64,000 bases of DNA from CAILHX01 sp046155285 (GCA_046155285.1 JBJXEA010000010.1:72815-136814); one strand, 5' to 3'. Numbered from the stretch's first letter, positions 53,342 through 63,003 are shown. Program-made: numbers and translations. The notes: generated by a model not told the origin, from the sequence alone.

Positions 53342-53653
53342 CTAGCCTTTAAGGGAATCCAAATCATCCACGTTAATCGTATTCAAATTGCGGAACAGCA
53401 CTACTAGAATCGCCAAGCCTATGGCCGACTCAGCGGCGGCGACCGTCAAAATAAAGAACACGAATACTTGCCCCGCGATGTCGTTCAAATAATGCGAAAA
53501 CGCGATGAAATTCATGTTCACCGCCAACAACATCAACTCTATCGCCATCAGCAAAATAATCACGTTTTTGCGGTTGAGGAATATGCCCACCACGCTGATG
53601 GCGAACAGTAGCGAACCCAAAATCAAATAGTGCGACAACCCGACGTGCATCAT
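53342..53653 (-). CDS. nuoK: NADH-quinone oxidoreductase subunit K
   Basis: 103 aa, three membrane helices, with the conserved glutamates in LLMAIELMLLAVNMNF and TVAAAESAIGLAILV that belong to the proton path. Overlaps nuoJ by 4 bases. Confidence 0.97.
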   Translation of the reverse strand: MMHVGLSHYLILGSLLFAISVVGIFLNRKNVIILLMAIELMLLAVNMNFIAFSHYLNDIAGQVFVFFILTVAAAESAIGLAILVVLFRNLNTINVDDLDSLKG

Positions 53654-54282
53654 GATGGCTCTCCTTCATGTGGAGTGGGCTCTGGCGGTTCTTTGAAAGA
53701 TTCCATCTTCACCACTTTCAAACGGTCTGCACGCTTCACTTTCACCTGCTCTGCGGGGTCGTTATATTTGCTGCCTTTACGTCTACGCATGGTCAGCGCT
53801 ATCGCCGCCACTATCGCCACCAGCAGGACCACAGAAGCCAATTCAAAGGGGTACAGATACTGGGTATAAAGCACGCGCCCTAATTCCGCCGTGTTACTGT
53901 AATCTGCCGCGTGTGGTGTTGGCTCCACGGCTCCGCCAAAGTGACGCATACCCAGCACCATCGCCATTTCCACCGCCATCAACAGCCCGATAAAAGCCGC
54001 CAGCGGGAAGTAATCCCAGAACCCTTCTCGCAGCTTATCCAGATTGATGTCCAACATCATCACCACAAACAGGAACAACACCATCACCGCGCCGACGTAG
54101 ACCAGTACCAAAGTAATCGCTAGGAACTCCGCTTGTAGCAACAGCCAGATGCCAGATGCGGTAAAAAAAGCCAGCACCAGATACAGCGAGGCCTGCACCG
54201 GGTTGCGCGTAGTAATCACGCGCAGTGCGGCGTAGAGCATGATGCTCGCCAAAAAGTAGAACACGTAGTCTTGGAAAATCAT
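53650..54282 (-). CDS. nuoJ: NADH-quinone oxidoreductase subunit J
   Basis: 210 aa, five membrane helices (the helix with the flexible segment VYVGAVMVLFLFVVMML). The C-terminus is extended and basic/acidic (RRRKGSKYNDPAEQVKVK, ending EPTPHEGEPS). One-base overlap with nuoI. Confidence 0.95.
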   Translation of the reverse strand: MIFQDYVFYFLASIMLYAALRVITTRNPVQASLYLVLAFFTASGIWLLLQAEFLAITLVLVYVGAVMVLFLFVVMMLDINLDKLREGFWDYFPLAAFIGLLMAVEMAMVLGMRHFGGAVEPTPHAADYSNTAELGRVLYTQYLYPFELASVVLLVAIVAAIALTMRRRKGSKYNDPAEQVKVKRADRLKVVKMESFKEPPEPTPHEGEPS

Positions 54283-54773
54283 TATCTATATTGCGCGTCA
54301 GCGGCTCTATCTGCCGCTATCTGCGCCTCGTATTTATCGCCCATCGCCAGCAGCATAGGTTTGGTATACAGCAAATCGCCTTTTTTCTCGCCGTGATACT
54401 CCAAAATCCGCGTTTCCACGATGGAATCCACCGGACAGGATTCCTCGCACATGCCGCAGAAGATGCACTTGGTGAGGTCTATGTCGTAGCGCGTGGTGCG
54501 GCGGGTATTGTCTTCGCGTTGTTCGGATTCTATGGTAATCGCCAACGCCGGACATACTGCCTCGCACAATTTGCAGGCGATACAGCGTTCCTCACCATTG
54601 GGATAACGGCGCAAAGCATGCAATCCACGGAAGCGACCCGATTGCGGCGTTTTTTCTTCTGGAAACTGGATGGTGATTTTGCGCGCGAAGAAATAACGCC
54701 CGGTCAGCGCCATGCCTTTCAGCAGTTCCAGCAGCATCAGGCTTTGCAAGACTTCCTTGATTCGGGTCAACAT
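54282..54773 (-). CDS. nuoI: NADH-quinone oxidoreductase subunit I
   Basis: 163 aa peripheral subunit with two [4Fe-4S] clusters N6a and N6b, ligated by RCIACKLCEAVCPALAI and KCIFCGMCEESCPVDSI, which pass electrons from NuoG to NuoB. Confidence 0.98.
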   Translation of the reverse strand: MLTRIKEVLQSLMLLELLKGMALTGRYFFARKITIQFPEEKTPQSGRFRGLHALRRYPNGEERCIACKLCEAVCPALAITIESEQREDNTRRTTRYDIDLTKCIFCGMCEESCPVDSIVETRILEYHGEKKGDLLYTKPMLLAMGDKYEAQIAADRAADAQYR

Positions 54774-54782
54774 GGCTATCTC

Positions 54783-55823
54783 CTAATGAAACAAGTAAGC
54801 CAACGGGGTTTGCATAAAAGCTCCGACCACGATAATCCACACCAATGTGATAGGGATGAACACCTTCCAGCCCAAGCGCATGATTTGGTCATAGCGATAA
54901 CGAGGGAAGGTGGCGCGGAACCACAGAAAGAAAAACAACATAAAACCAATTTTTGCCAGTAGCCATAAGAAGCTATCAGGCAAGAAAGTGACTGGTGACA
55001 GCCATCCGCCGAGGAACATGGTAGCAGCCAGCGTGGCCACCAATATCATATTGGCGTATTCAGCCAAGAAAAAGATGGCGAAAGACATGCCGGAATATTC
55101 CACATGGAAACCAGCGACAATTTCCGATTCGCCCTCAGCCACGTCAAACGGCGCACGGTTGGTTTCGGCCACGCCAGAGATGAAGTACACCACAAATAGC
55201 GGAAACAACGGTAACCAATACCAGTGGAACATTCCCCCTGCCTGCGCTTGTACAATCTTCACCAAGTTCAGACTGTTGGCGCACATCAGCACGCCTACCA
55301 GCGCGAATCCCATCGCAATTTCGTAAGACACAATTTGTGCCGCCGAGCGCATCGCCCCCAAAAATGCGTATTTTGAATTAGACGCCCAGCCCGCCACGAT
55401 GACGCCATATACACCCATAGAGGTCACCGCCATGATATAGAGCAAACCCGCGTCGGTATTGGCCAACACCAAATTAGGGTCAAACGGCATCACCGCCCAT
55501 GCGGCCAAGGCAGGCGCGATGGACAGCATAGGCGCTAACAAAAACAATGATTTATTAGCCGCCGAAGGGACGATGACTTCCTTCATTAGTAGCTTGAGCG
55601 CGTCGGCAATAGGTTGCAGCAGACCAAAATAACCCACGCGGTTTGGGCCGATCCGCACTTGCATATAGCCAATAATCTTGCGTTCAGCATAAGTCAAATA
55701 GGCCACCGACACCATTACCGGCAACACGATGGCGACGATTTTGATCATCGTCCACACCAGCGGCCAAGCTGACCCCAGCAGGTTTTGTGCAAGACTCATC
55801 AAGCTGTGTGGCGAGCCATCCAT
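54783..55823 (-). CDS. nuoH: NADH-quinone oxidoreductase subunit H
   Basis: 346 aa membrane subunit forming the quinone entry chamber with NuoB and NuoD. Segments ERKIIGYMQVRIGPNRVGY and RAPFDVAEGESEIVAGFHVE, with the charged E-channel residues, are intact. Confidence 0.98.
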   Translation of the reverse strand: MDGSPHSLMSLAQNLLGSAWPLVWTMIKIVAIVLPVMVSVAYLTYAERKIIGYMQVRIGPNRVGYFGLLQPIADALKLLMKEVIVPSAANKSLFLLAPMLSIAPALAAWAVMPFDPNLVLANTDAGLLYIMAVTSMGVYGVIVAGWASNSKYAFLGAMRSAAQIVSYEIAMGFALVGVLMCANSLNLVKIVQAQAGGMFHWYWLPLFPLFVVYFISGVAETNRAPFDVAEGESEIVAGFHVEYSGMSFAIFFLAEYANMILVATLAATMFLGGWLSPVTFLPDSFLWLLAKIGFMLFFFLWFRATFPRYRYDQIMRLGWKVFIPITLVWIIVVGAFMQTPLAYLFH

Positions 55824-58189
55824 CAGCGCAGCGACTCCAGCTTGATCTCGCCGAACAAATCACCCAAGCCTGCTGTATCTTTCAATGCTGCTGGCAGGCG
55901 CACGCAGCCTAGTGGCACGCGGTCGTCTTGCGATAGTTTGAAGTGGCTGCTACCGTTACCTTGACTCACTTTGACCTCAGTGCCTGCGCTCAAGCCGAGT
56001 TTTTGCAATTGCTCACCGTGCATGCCCGCGCTTAAAACACCGCCGTGTTTAGTCTTCTGCAAGGGCGCGGCGCGGCGCACGATGGCATCGGATTGATACA
56101 ACAGGATTTCGCCTATGCGTTGCAACCCTGCCTCAGCCTCCATCAAATCAATCACGGGCAACTCGCTCAACTGGTTGTTCAGACAGTTAGCCGCGTCTTT
56201 GCCATTCAACATCTCACGGCTTACTTGCTCGCTGCTATCAAAATCAAAGCCGGAAACACCGAGCAAATTGCCCATCACGCGTAGCACTTTCCAAGCCGGA
56301 CGGCATTCACCCAAAGGCTTAACAGCGGCGGCAAAGGCTTGCACGCGGCCTTCCATGCTCATAAACGTACCCGAAGTTTCGCTAAACGGCGCTATAGGCA
56401 GCAATACGTCAGCATCGCGCAGAGCCTCAGATTTGAACGCGGTAAGCGCCACCACGCATTCAGATTTCGCCATCGCTGCGGTGGCCAGATGCGCGTTGTG
56501 GCAGTCCAGCTCTGGTTCTACATTGACCAGCACATATGCTTTGCGCGGCACTTCCAGCATGGTGCGAGCATTCAGTGCGCCGGTTTCAGGCAACACGTCG
56601 GCTAAATTGGCGCCCACGCTGTTGGCAGCTTCAGACAACACACCAAAATTAGCACCACACAACGTGGCAATGGCTTGCGCCAGAGCGTAAATCTCAGCAT
56701 AGCGCGGATGATGTTGCGCCATATTGCCCAAAAATACGCCTACACGTGGCTCTAGCACACATACACGCGAGCCGAATCCGGCCAGACTTTCGGCGATTTT
56801 TTGTGCTTCTGCACTAGGTTTGATAACACTTAAGTTGAGTGTGTCAGGCAACTTGCGTGTGATTTTCGGTAAATCTACCAAGGCTTTTAATACTTGCGCT
56901 AGCAGATTTGCCATCTCGCTAGGCGCACCTATTAGCTTGTTGGCGATAGGCATCAGCGGATCATCATCCAGCGCGTTGATGAGCGAAACTTCGGCGCCTT
57001 TTTTCACCGCGTGACGCAGGCGATGCGTGAGCAAAGGATGCTCATTACGCAAATTGCTGCCCACCACCAACACCCGTTCAACTTCAGCAAAATCGGCGAT
57101 AGTGCAACCCAGCCAAGGCGTACCAAGCTGTTTGCCGTCCAGCGCAAAATCCACTTGGCGTAAGCGATAATCCACATTGCCGCAACCCAAACCCTGCGCT
57201 AACTTCTTGGCCAGATAACCCTCTTCCATGGTGCTGTGTGGTGATACCAGCACACCCAAATCCTGCGGATTTTGGCTGGTAACGGCTTTAATACGGCTAG
57301 CAGCGAATTCCAGCGCGGTTTGCCAGTCGGTCTCGACCCAGTTGCCGTGATCCTTAATCATGGGCTTGGTCAGGCGCTCGGGGCTGGATAATGCCTCATA
57401 GGAAAAGCGGTCACGGTCAGAAATCCAGCACTCGTTCACACCTTCTTCTTCGCGCGGCAACACGCGCATGACTTTGTTGTCTTTGATGTGGAACTCAATC
57501 GGCGAGCCCAAGCCGTCGTGCGGCGCAATGCCTTGGCGGCGCGTCAATTCCCAAGTACGGGCTGAATAGCGGAACGGCTTGCTGGTGAGCGCACCCACTG
57601 GGCATAAATCGATGATGTTGCCGGAAAGCTCGGAATCCACGCTCTTGTCTACATAGGCGGTAATCTCGGCGTGTTCGCCACGTCCCACCATACCCAATTC
57701 CATCATGCCGCCGACTTCTTTCAAGAAGCGCACACAGCGCGTACATTGGATGCAGCGCGTCATGTCTGTAGAAATCAAGGGGCCGATGTTTTTGTTCAGC
57801 ACTACGCGTTTTTCTTCGGTGTAGCGCGATGCACCGCCACCGTAGCCTACGGCGATGTCTTGCAGCTCGCACTCGCCGCCTTGGTCACAAATCGGGCAAT
57901 CCAGCGGGTGGTTGATCAGCAAAAATTCCATCACGCTCTTTTGCGCTTTGATGGCGAATTCAGATCGGGTAGAAACCTTCATGCCATCAGTGACTGGCGT
58001 GGCGCAAGCGGGTAGCGGTTTGCCGAATTTTTCTATCTGCACCAAGCACATACGGCAATTGGCGGCGACGGTGAGCTTTTTGTGATAGCAGAAACGCGGA
58101 ATAGGGATACCCTCGCGGTCGGCTACCTCGATGATGGTCGTGCCCGCTTTGGCTTCAAACTCTTTGCCATCGATTTCTATTTTTAGCAT
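55823..58189 (-). CDS. nuoG: NADH-quinone oxidoreductase subunit G
   Basis: 788 aa iron-sulfur subunit. The N-terminal ferredoxin domain carries a [2Fe-2S] cluster (PRFCYHKKL, ANCRMCLVQ), followed by the His/Cys [4Fe-4S] region (LLINHPLDCPICDQGGECEL) and a further [4Fe-4S] pair (DMTRCIQCTRCVRFL). The C-terminal two thirds is a molybdopterin-oxidoreductase-like fold. Starts five bases downstream of nuoF. Confidence 0.97.
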   Translation of the reverse strand: MLKIEIDGKEFEAKAGTTIIEVADREGIPIPRFCYHKKLTVAANCRMCLVQIEKFGKPLPACATPVTDGMKVSTRSEFAIKAQKSVMEFLLINHPLDCPICDQGGECELQDIAVGYGGGASRYTEEKRVVLNKNIGPLISTDMTRCIQCTRCVRFLKEVGGMMELGMVGRGEHAEITAYVDKSVDSELSGNIIDLCPVGALTSKPFRYSARTWELTRRQGIAPHDGLGSPIEFHIKDNKVMRVLPREEEGVNECWISDRDRFSYEALSSPERLTKPMIKDHGNWVETDWQTALEFAASRIKAVTSQNPQDLGVLVSPHSTMEEGYLAKKLAQGLGCGNVDYRLRQVDFALDGKQLGTPWLGCTIADFAEVERVLVVGSNLRNEHPLLTHRLRHAVKKGAEVSLINALDDDPLMPIANKLIGAPSEMANLLAQVLKALVDLPKITRKLPDTLNLSVIKPSAEAQKIAESLAGFGSRVCVLEPRVGVFLGNMAQHHPRYAEIYALAQAIATLCGANFGVLSEAANSVGANLADVLPETGALNARTMLEVPRKAYVLVNVEPELDCHNAHLATAAMAKSECVVALTAFKSEALRDADVLLPIAPFSETSGTFMSMEGRVQAFAAAVKPLGECRPAWKVLRVMGNLLGVSGFDFDSSEQVSREMLNGKDAANCLNNQLSELPVIDLMEAEAGLQRIGEILLYQSDAIVRRAAPLQKTKHGGVLSAGMHGEQLQKLGLSAGTEVKVSQGNGSSHFKLSQDDRVPLGCVRLPAALKDTAGLGDLFGEIKLESLR

Positions 58190-58194
58190 ATCTA

Positions 58195-59478
58195 TCAGAC
58201 CTTTAACATGCTACGACCATGCTGTATGTAATACTCAAATTCTGGGCGGAAATGCTTGATGAAGCTTATCACCGGAGTCGCCGCCGCGTCGCCCAGCGCA
58301 CAAATGGTACGGCCAGAAATGTTGTTACTCACGTCGGTCAGCAAATCCAAGTCCTCCATGCGCCCCTTGCCCTCGGCGATACGCCGCACCACGCGCCACA
58401 ACCAGCCTGTGCCCTCGCGACACGGCGTGCATTGGCCGCAGGATTCCTCGTAATAAAAATACGAGAGTCTGTCCAGCGCTTTGACCATGTCCGTGGTTTC
58501 GTCCATGACAATCACCGAGCCCGCACCCAGCATGGAGCCGCCGACTTTGACGATGGAATCATAGTCCATGGTGCATTGCATCATGATGTCAGCCGGAACC
58601 ACCGGCACAGACGATCCACCAGGAATCACCGCCTTCAATTTGCGGCCTTTCCACACACCGCCCGCCATTGCCAAGAGCTCAGGAAAAGGCGTGCCCATAT
58701 TCACTTCCACGTTGCACGGCTTTTCCACGTGACCGGAAATCGAAAACAATTTGGTGCCGCCGGAATTGGCCACGCCCAAATCCAAAAAGTGCTGCCCGCC
58801 GTGCTGCAAAATGTAGGGCACGGAGGCAAAAGTTTCGGTGTTGTTGATGGTGCTGGGCTTGCCGAACACGCCGTAGGTGGCGGGGAATGGCGGCTTGAAG
58901 CGCGGCTGGCCTTTTTTGCCTTCTATGGATTCGATCAGCGCGGTTTCTTCGCCACAAATGTAAGCGCCATAGCCGTGATGCGCATAGAGATTGAAGCTGA
59001 AATCTGTGCCTAAGATATTGTCGCCCAACAAGCCAGCGGCACGGGCTTCGTCCAAAGCCTTCTCAAATATCTCGTATTCCGCCCAGATTTCGCCGTGGAT
59101 GTAGTTGTAGGCGGTCTTCACCCCCATCGCATAAGCGCCTATGGCCATACCTTCGATGAGTTGGTGCGGGTTGTAGCGCAAGATGTCGCGGTCTTTGAAA
59201 GTGCCGGGTTCGCCTTCGTCCGAGTTACACACCAGATACTTTTCACCATCGTAATTGCGCGGCATGAACGTCCATTTCAAACCGGTGGGAAAACCCGCAC
59301 CGCCGCGCCCACGCAGGCCAGAGAGCTTGATTTCGGAGATGATTTCAGCCGCAGAGGTTTTCTCGGTGAGAATGCGTTTCAGCACTTCGTAGCCACCCAC
59401 GCTGCGATAGGTTTCCAGCGAGGCAGGATTGGCCAAGCCTACTGTTCTGAAGCAGACCTGATTGAACGAAGCTGTCAT
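58195..59478 (-). CDS. nuoF: NADH-quinone oxidoreductase subunit F
   Basis: 427 aa NADH- and FMN-binding subunit. LRGRGGAGFPTGLKWTFM is the glycine-rich nucleotide site, GAYICGEETALIESIEG the FMN/NADH region, and ESCGQCTPCREGTGW provides three ligands of cluster N3, with a later Cys. Overlaps nuoE by 4 bases. Confidence 0.98.
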   Translation of the reverse strand: MTASFNQVCFRTVGLANPASLETYRSVGGYEVLKRILTEKTSAAEIISEIKLSGLRGRGGAGFPTGLKWTFMPRNYDGEKYLVCNSDEGEPGTFKDRDILRYNPHQLIEGMAIGAYAMGVKTAYNYIHGEIWAEYEIFEKALDEARAAGLLGDNILGTDFSFNLYAHHGYGAYICGEETALIESIEGKKGQPRFKPPFPATYGVFGKPSTINNTETFASVPYILQHGGQHFLDLGVANSGGTKLFSISGHVEKPCNVEVNMGTPFPELLAMAGGVWKGRKLKAVIPGGSSVPVVPADIMMQCTMDYDSIVKVGGSMLGAGSVIVMDETTDMVKALDRLSYFYYEESCGQCTPCREGTGWLWRVVRRIAEGKGRMEDLDLLTDVSNNISGRTICALGDAAATPVISFIKHFRPEFEYYIQHGRSMLKV

Positions 59479-59966
59479 TTCAGACCCTCCAGCATCGCAT
59501 CTACTTTCTCATGGGTCAAAAACTCGCGCATTTCGTGGTTGTTAATCAGCAACAAGGGCGCACCGCCGCAAGCGCCCATACATTCGCCTTCCTTCAGCGT
59601 GAATTTTCCGTCCGCCGTGGTTCCGCCACAATCCACGCCCAGCTTATGTTCCAGATGTTTCACGATGCCTTCAGCATCGCGCAACATGCAGGAGATGTTG
59701 GTGCACACGGTGAGCTTGTATTTGCCCACCGGCTCCAGTTCGTACATATTATAAAAACTCGCCACTTCCAGCGCGGCAATGTCTGGAATCCCCAGATATT
59801 CCGCCACTTCCGCGATGGTTTCTTTCGACAGCCAACCATGCTCATCCTGCGCGATACGCAACGCCGACATCACCGCCGCGCGGCGTTGATGTGCCGGATA
59901 CTTGGTGAGTTCGCGGTCTATCTTTTCGATGGCTTTAGCCGATAGCATATTGCAACCTGACTTCAT
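59475..59966 (-). CDS. nuoE: NADH-quinone oxidoreductase subunit E
   Basis: 163 aa, thioredoxin-like with one [2Fe-2S] cluster (N1a) ligated by CTNISCMLRD and CMGACGGAP. A start at ATG 59966 (MKSGCNML) or an internal ATG (MLSAKAIEKID) both fit; neither is clearly favoured. It follows the hairpin element after nuoD. Confidence 0.95.
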   Translation of the reverse strand: MKSGCNMLSAKAIEKIDRELTKYPAHQRRAAVMSALRIAQDEHGWLSKETIAEVAEYLGIPDIAALEVASFYNMYELEPVGKYKLTVCTNISCMLRDAEGIVKHLEHKLGVDCGGTTADGKFTLKEGECMGACGGAPLLLINNHEMREFLTHEKVDAMLEGLK

Positions 59967-59973
59967 TTAATCT

Positions 59974-60098
59974 TGAAAAAGCAAAAGTTCTAAACAAGAC
60001 GGGTAGCACAGCAAAAAAATTTGCGCCGCGTAGGGGTTCTACGCAAGCAGGTTTTTTTGTGAAGCAACGGAGTATTGTGACGAAATTTTGCTTTTTCA
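59974..60098. repeat. Nested hairpin element between nuoD and nuoE
   Basis: The outer arms (TGAAAAAGCAAAA and TTTTGCTTTTTCA) are a perfect 13-bp inverted repeat; inside are CACA/TGTG with runs of A and T, TTGCG/CGCAA, and a core hairpin GCGTAG-x-CTACGC. The right end contains the nuoD stop. It is about 125 bases and MITE-like. Confidence 0.7.
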
Positions 60099-61349
60099 TC
60101 GGTCTATTTCTCCGAATACGATGTCTTGCGTACCAATAATCGCCACCAAGTCAGCAATCATATGCCCGCGCGTCATCTCATCCAGCGCCGCCAAGTGCGG
60201 AAAGCCAGGGGCGCGAATTTTCAAGCGATAGGGCTTGTTCGCGCCGTCCGACACCAAGTAAATACCGAACTCACCTTTTGGATGTTCAATCGCCGCATAA
60301 GCCTCGCCTTCCGGTACGTGGAAGCCCTCGGTGAACAACTTAAAGTGGTGAATCAATGCTTCCATATCCTGCTTCATGGCCTCGCGCGAAGGCGGGGCAA
60401 CTTTGTGGTTATCGCTAATCACCGGTCCCGGATTAACACGCAGCCAATCTATGCACTGCTGGATGATGCGGTTGGACTCGCGGAATTCCTGCATGCGCAC
60501 CAGATAACGGTCGTAGCAATCGCCGTTGGTGCCGAGTGGAATGTCGAAATCCATGCGGTCGTATACTTCATATGGCTGCTTTTTGCGTAGATCCCAAGCA
60601 ATGCCAGAGCCGCGTAGCATGGGGCCCGTCATACCCAGCGCCAATGCGCGTTCTGGCGTCACTACGCCGATGCCGACGGTGCGTTGTTTCCAGATGCGAT
60701 TGTCGGTGAGCAGGGTTTCGTACTCGTCCACATAGCCTGGAAAGCGCGTGACGAAGTCCTGAATAAAATCCAATACCGAGCCTTGGCGGTTGGTGTTCAA
60801 ACGCCCAATTTCCTTGGCGTTCTGGCTTTTGGAAGCCAAATACTGCGGCATATGGTCTGGCAGGTCACGATACACGCCACCCGGACGGTAATAGGCCGCA
60901 TGCATACGTGCGCCAGACACCGCCTCATACACGTCAAACAAATCTTCGCGCTCGCGGAAGGCATACAGAAACACCGACATCGCGCCGACATCCAGCGCAT
61001 GAGCGCCCAGCCACAGCAGGTGATTGAGAATGCGCGTGATTTCGTCGAACATGACGCGAATGTATTGAGCGCGAATCGGCACTTCTATGCCCATCAACTT
61101 CTCAATCGCCATCACATAAGCATGCTCATTGGCCATCATGGACACGTAGTCCAACCTGTCCATATACGGCACGGTTTGCAGAAAGGTACGATGCTCGGCA
61201 AGCTTTTCCGTGGCGCGATGCAGCAAGCCAATATGCGGATCGGCACGCTCGATAACCTCACCATCCAACTCCAGCACCAAGCGCAACACGCCGTGCGCGG
61301 CTGGGTGCTGCGGGCCGAAGTTCATGGTGTAATTTCTGATTTCAGCCAT
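60096..61349 (-). CDS. nuoD: NADH-quinone oxidoreductase subunit D
   Basis: 417 aa 49-kDa-type subunit at the quinone site, related to [NiFe]-hydrogenase large subunits but without the metal cysteines. NFGPQHPAAHGVLRLVLELDG with the quinone-site His, ELTP-like APSREAMKQDMEALIHHF and the C-terminal RAPGFPHLAALDEMTRG are typical. Confidence 0.98.
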   Translation of the reverse strand: MAEIRNYTMNFGPQHPAAHGVLRLVLELDGEVIERADPHIGLLHRATEKLAEHRTFLQTVPYMDRLDYVSMMANEHAYVMAIEKLMGIEVPIRAQYIRVMFDEITRILNHLLWLGAHALDVGAMSVFLYAFREREDLFDVYEAVSGARMHAAYYRPGGVYRDLPDHMPQYLASKSQNAKEIGRLNTNRQGSVLDFIQDFVTRFPGYVDEYETLLTDNRIWKQRTVGIGVVTPERALALGMTGPMLRGSGIAWDLRKKQPYEVYDRMDFDIPLGTNGDCYDRYLVRMQEFRESNRIIQQCIDWLRVNPGPVISDNHKVAPPSREAMKQDMEALIHHFKLFTEGFHVPEGEAYAAIEHPKGEFGIYLVSDGANKPYRLKIRAPGFPHLAALDEMTRGHMIADLVAIIGTQDIVFGEIDR

Positions 61350-61359
61350 AATGCACCCA

Positions 61360-61428
61360 AAAATAGGGGACAGACCACGTTTTTTGACGTGCTTTTTCCG
61401 CCAAAAAACGTGGTCTGTCCCCTATTTT
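61360..61428. repeat. Perfect 27-bp inverted repeat between nuoC and nuoD
   Basis: The arm AAAATAGGGGACAGACCACG plus TTTTTTG (61360-61386) pairs without a mismatch with 61402-61428 around a 15-base loop. It fits exactly between the nuoC stop (61433) and the nuoD start (61349) and will form a very stable hairpin in the nuo mRNA. The nuo genes continue downstream without a new visible promoter. Confidence 0.9.
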
Positions 61429-61432
61429 AATT

Positions 61433-62026
61433 CTAGCCACGATGCACACCCTCATCACGAATAATTCTTGGCACATTGTTCCGCATTTCTATCGAAACCG
61501 GCTGGTAGATTACGCGTTTCTGCTCGGGGTCGTAACGCATCTCTACGTTGCCAATCACAGGAAAATCCTTTCTGAACGGATGTCCGACAAAGCCGTAATC
61601 GGTCAAAATTCGGCGCAAATCAGGGTGGTTTTCAAACATGATGCCGAATAGGTCAAACGCCTCGCGCTCAAACCAATTGGCGGCTGGCCACACCTCCACC
61701 ATCGTCGCCAAGACCGGAAATTCGTCATCTTCAACAAACGCTTTGACGCGAATGCGCTGATTGAGCGCTACCGATAGCAGGTGATACACCACCGCATAGC
61801 GCTTTCCAGCCCAAGCGCCCTCTTTGTAATCGCTGTAATCCACGCCACACAGGTCAATCAATTGCTCAAACTGCATACCGGTGCCGTCGCGCAAGGTTTT
61901 GCACACACTCACACAATCGGCGGCATTGATTTCCAGCGTCAACTCACCCACATGCTGAGTCATTTTCAGCACTTTTTCGCCCACAGCTTGGCTGGCGATG
62001 TTTTGTAGGTCGTCGAGTCGGCTCAT
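61433..62026 (-). CDS. nuoC: NADH-quinone oxidoreductase subunit C
   Basis: 197 aa 30-kDa-type subunit. FEQLIDLCGVDYSDYKEG and the C-terminal YGFVGHPFRKDFPVIGNVEM are hallmarks; NuoC and NuoD are separate, as usual in betaproteobacteria. Starts four bases after nuoB. Confidence 0.97.
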   Translation of the reverse strand: MSRLDDLQNIASQAVGEKVLKMTQHVGELTLEINAADCVSVCKTLRDGTGMQFEQLIDLCGVDYSDYKEGAWAGKRYAVVYHLLSVALNQRIRVKAFVEDDEFPVLATMVEVWPAANWFEREAFDLFGIMFENHPDLRRILTDYGFVGHPFRKDFPVIGNVEMRYDPEQKRVIYQPVSIEMRNNVPRIIRDEGVHRG

Positions 62027-62030
62027 GCTT

Positions 62031-62507
62031 TTATCTGGCGATGGTATTGGTTCGTTTGATTTTGTTTTGTAGCTGGATGATGCCGTACATCAGTGCTTCC
62101 GCCGTCGGTGGGCAACCCGGCACGTACACGTCTACCGGTACGATGCGGTCGCAACCACGCACCACGGAATATGAATAGTGATAGTAACCGCCGCCGTTGG
62201 CGCAGCTTCCCATCGAGATTACCCAGCGCGGCTCGGCCATTTGGTCATACACTTTACGCAACGCAGGTGCCATTTTGTTAATCAGCGTACCAGCGACTAT
62301 CATCACGTCCGACTGGCGCGGACTAGGACGGAACACGATGCCGAAACGGTCAAGGTCATAACGCGAAGCACCCGCGTGCATCATCTCCACCGCACAACAA
62401 GCCAGACCGAAAGTCATCGGCCACATCGAGCCAGTGCGCGTGTAGTTAATCACCGTATCCAGCGTGGTGGTGACGAAGCCTTTGTCTAAGAGACCTTCAA
62501 TACTCAC
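62031..62507 (-). CDS. nuoB: NADH-quinone oxidoreductase subunit B, GTG start
   Basis: 158 aa subunit carrying cluster N2, ligated by the Cys-Cys pair in FGLACCAVEMMH with Cys in GSCANGGGYY and VPGCPPTAEALMYG. The start is taken as GTG 62507 because GGGAG lies 7 bases ahead of it; the longer frame reaching 62531 runs into the nuoA coding end and gives residues foreign to the family. Confidence 0.96.
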   Translation of the reverse strand: MSIEGLLDKGFVTTTLDTVINYTRTGSMWPMTFGLACCAVEMMHAGASRYDLDRFGIVFRPSPRQSDVMIVAGTLINKMAPALRKVYDQMAEPRWVISMGSCANGGGYYHYSYSVVRGCDRIVPVDVYVPGCPPTAEALMYGIIQLQNKIKRTNTIAR

Positions 62508-62511
62508 AGGC

Positions 62512-62868
62512 TTACTCCCATTCCAGCGCACCCTTCATCCACTCATAAATGAAGCCCACCACCAAAATACCTAAAAATACCATCATGGCAACAAAACCGA
62601 ACATGCCGATTTCCCTCAGCACCACCGCCCACGGAAACAGGAAAGCGATTTCCAAATCGAACAGGATAAACAGGATGGCGACCAGATAATAGCGCACATC
62701 AAATTTCATGCGCGCGTCTTCAAAAGCTTCAAAACCGCATTCGTAAGGGGAATTTTTTTCGCTATCAGGACGGCTGGGGGCGACTACGCGGCCTAGTGCA
62801 ATGGGCAGAACGCCGACGGCTAAGCCTACGATAATAAACAACAAAATTGGAAAGTAATTTTCCAGCAT
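62512..62868 (-). CDS. nuoA: NADH-quinone oxidoreductase subunit A
   Basis: 118 aa, three membrane helices, with the conserved loop KNSPYECGFEAFEDARMKFD between helices 1 and 2. First gene of the 14-gene complex I operon (A to N, no gene missing). Confidence 0.97.
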   Translation of the reverse strand: MLENYFPILLFIIVGLAVGVLPIALGRVVAPSRPDSEKNSPYECGFEAFEDARMKFDVRYYLVAILFILFDLEIAFLFPWAVVLREIGMFGFVAMMVFLGILVVGFIYEWMKGALEWE

Positions 62869-62925
62869 ATTTGATCCGTCGTTCAGCCCTGTATGAAGTC
62901 ACTGCAATAGTGCCAACTCAGGCTG

Positions 62926-62955
62926 ATTATGCTGGATAGACCGCAGGACGGTCAA
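62926..62955 (-). promoter_or_regulatory. Promoter of the nuo operon
   Basis: Leftward TTGACC (62955-62950), 18-base spacer, CATAAT (62931-62926), each one base from consensus, 58 bases upstream of the nuoA start. Confidence 0.7.
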
Positions 62956-63003
62956 CAGAGAACACAACACTTTTACAACATTGTCACACTACCTTAATAA
63001 GCC

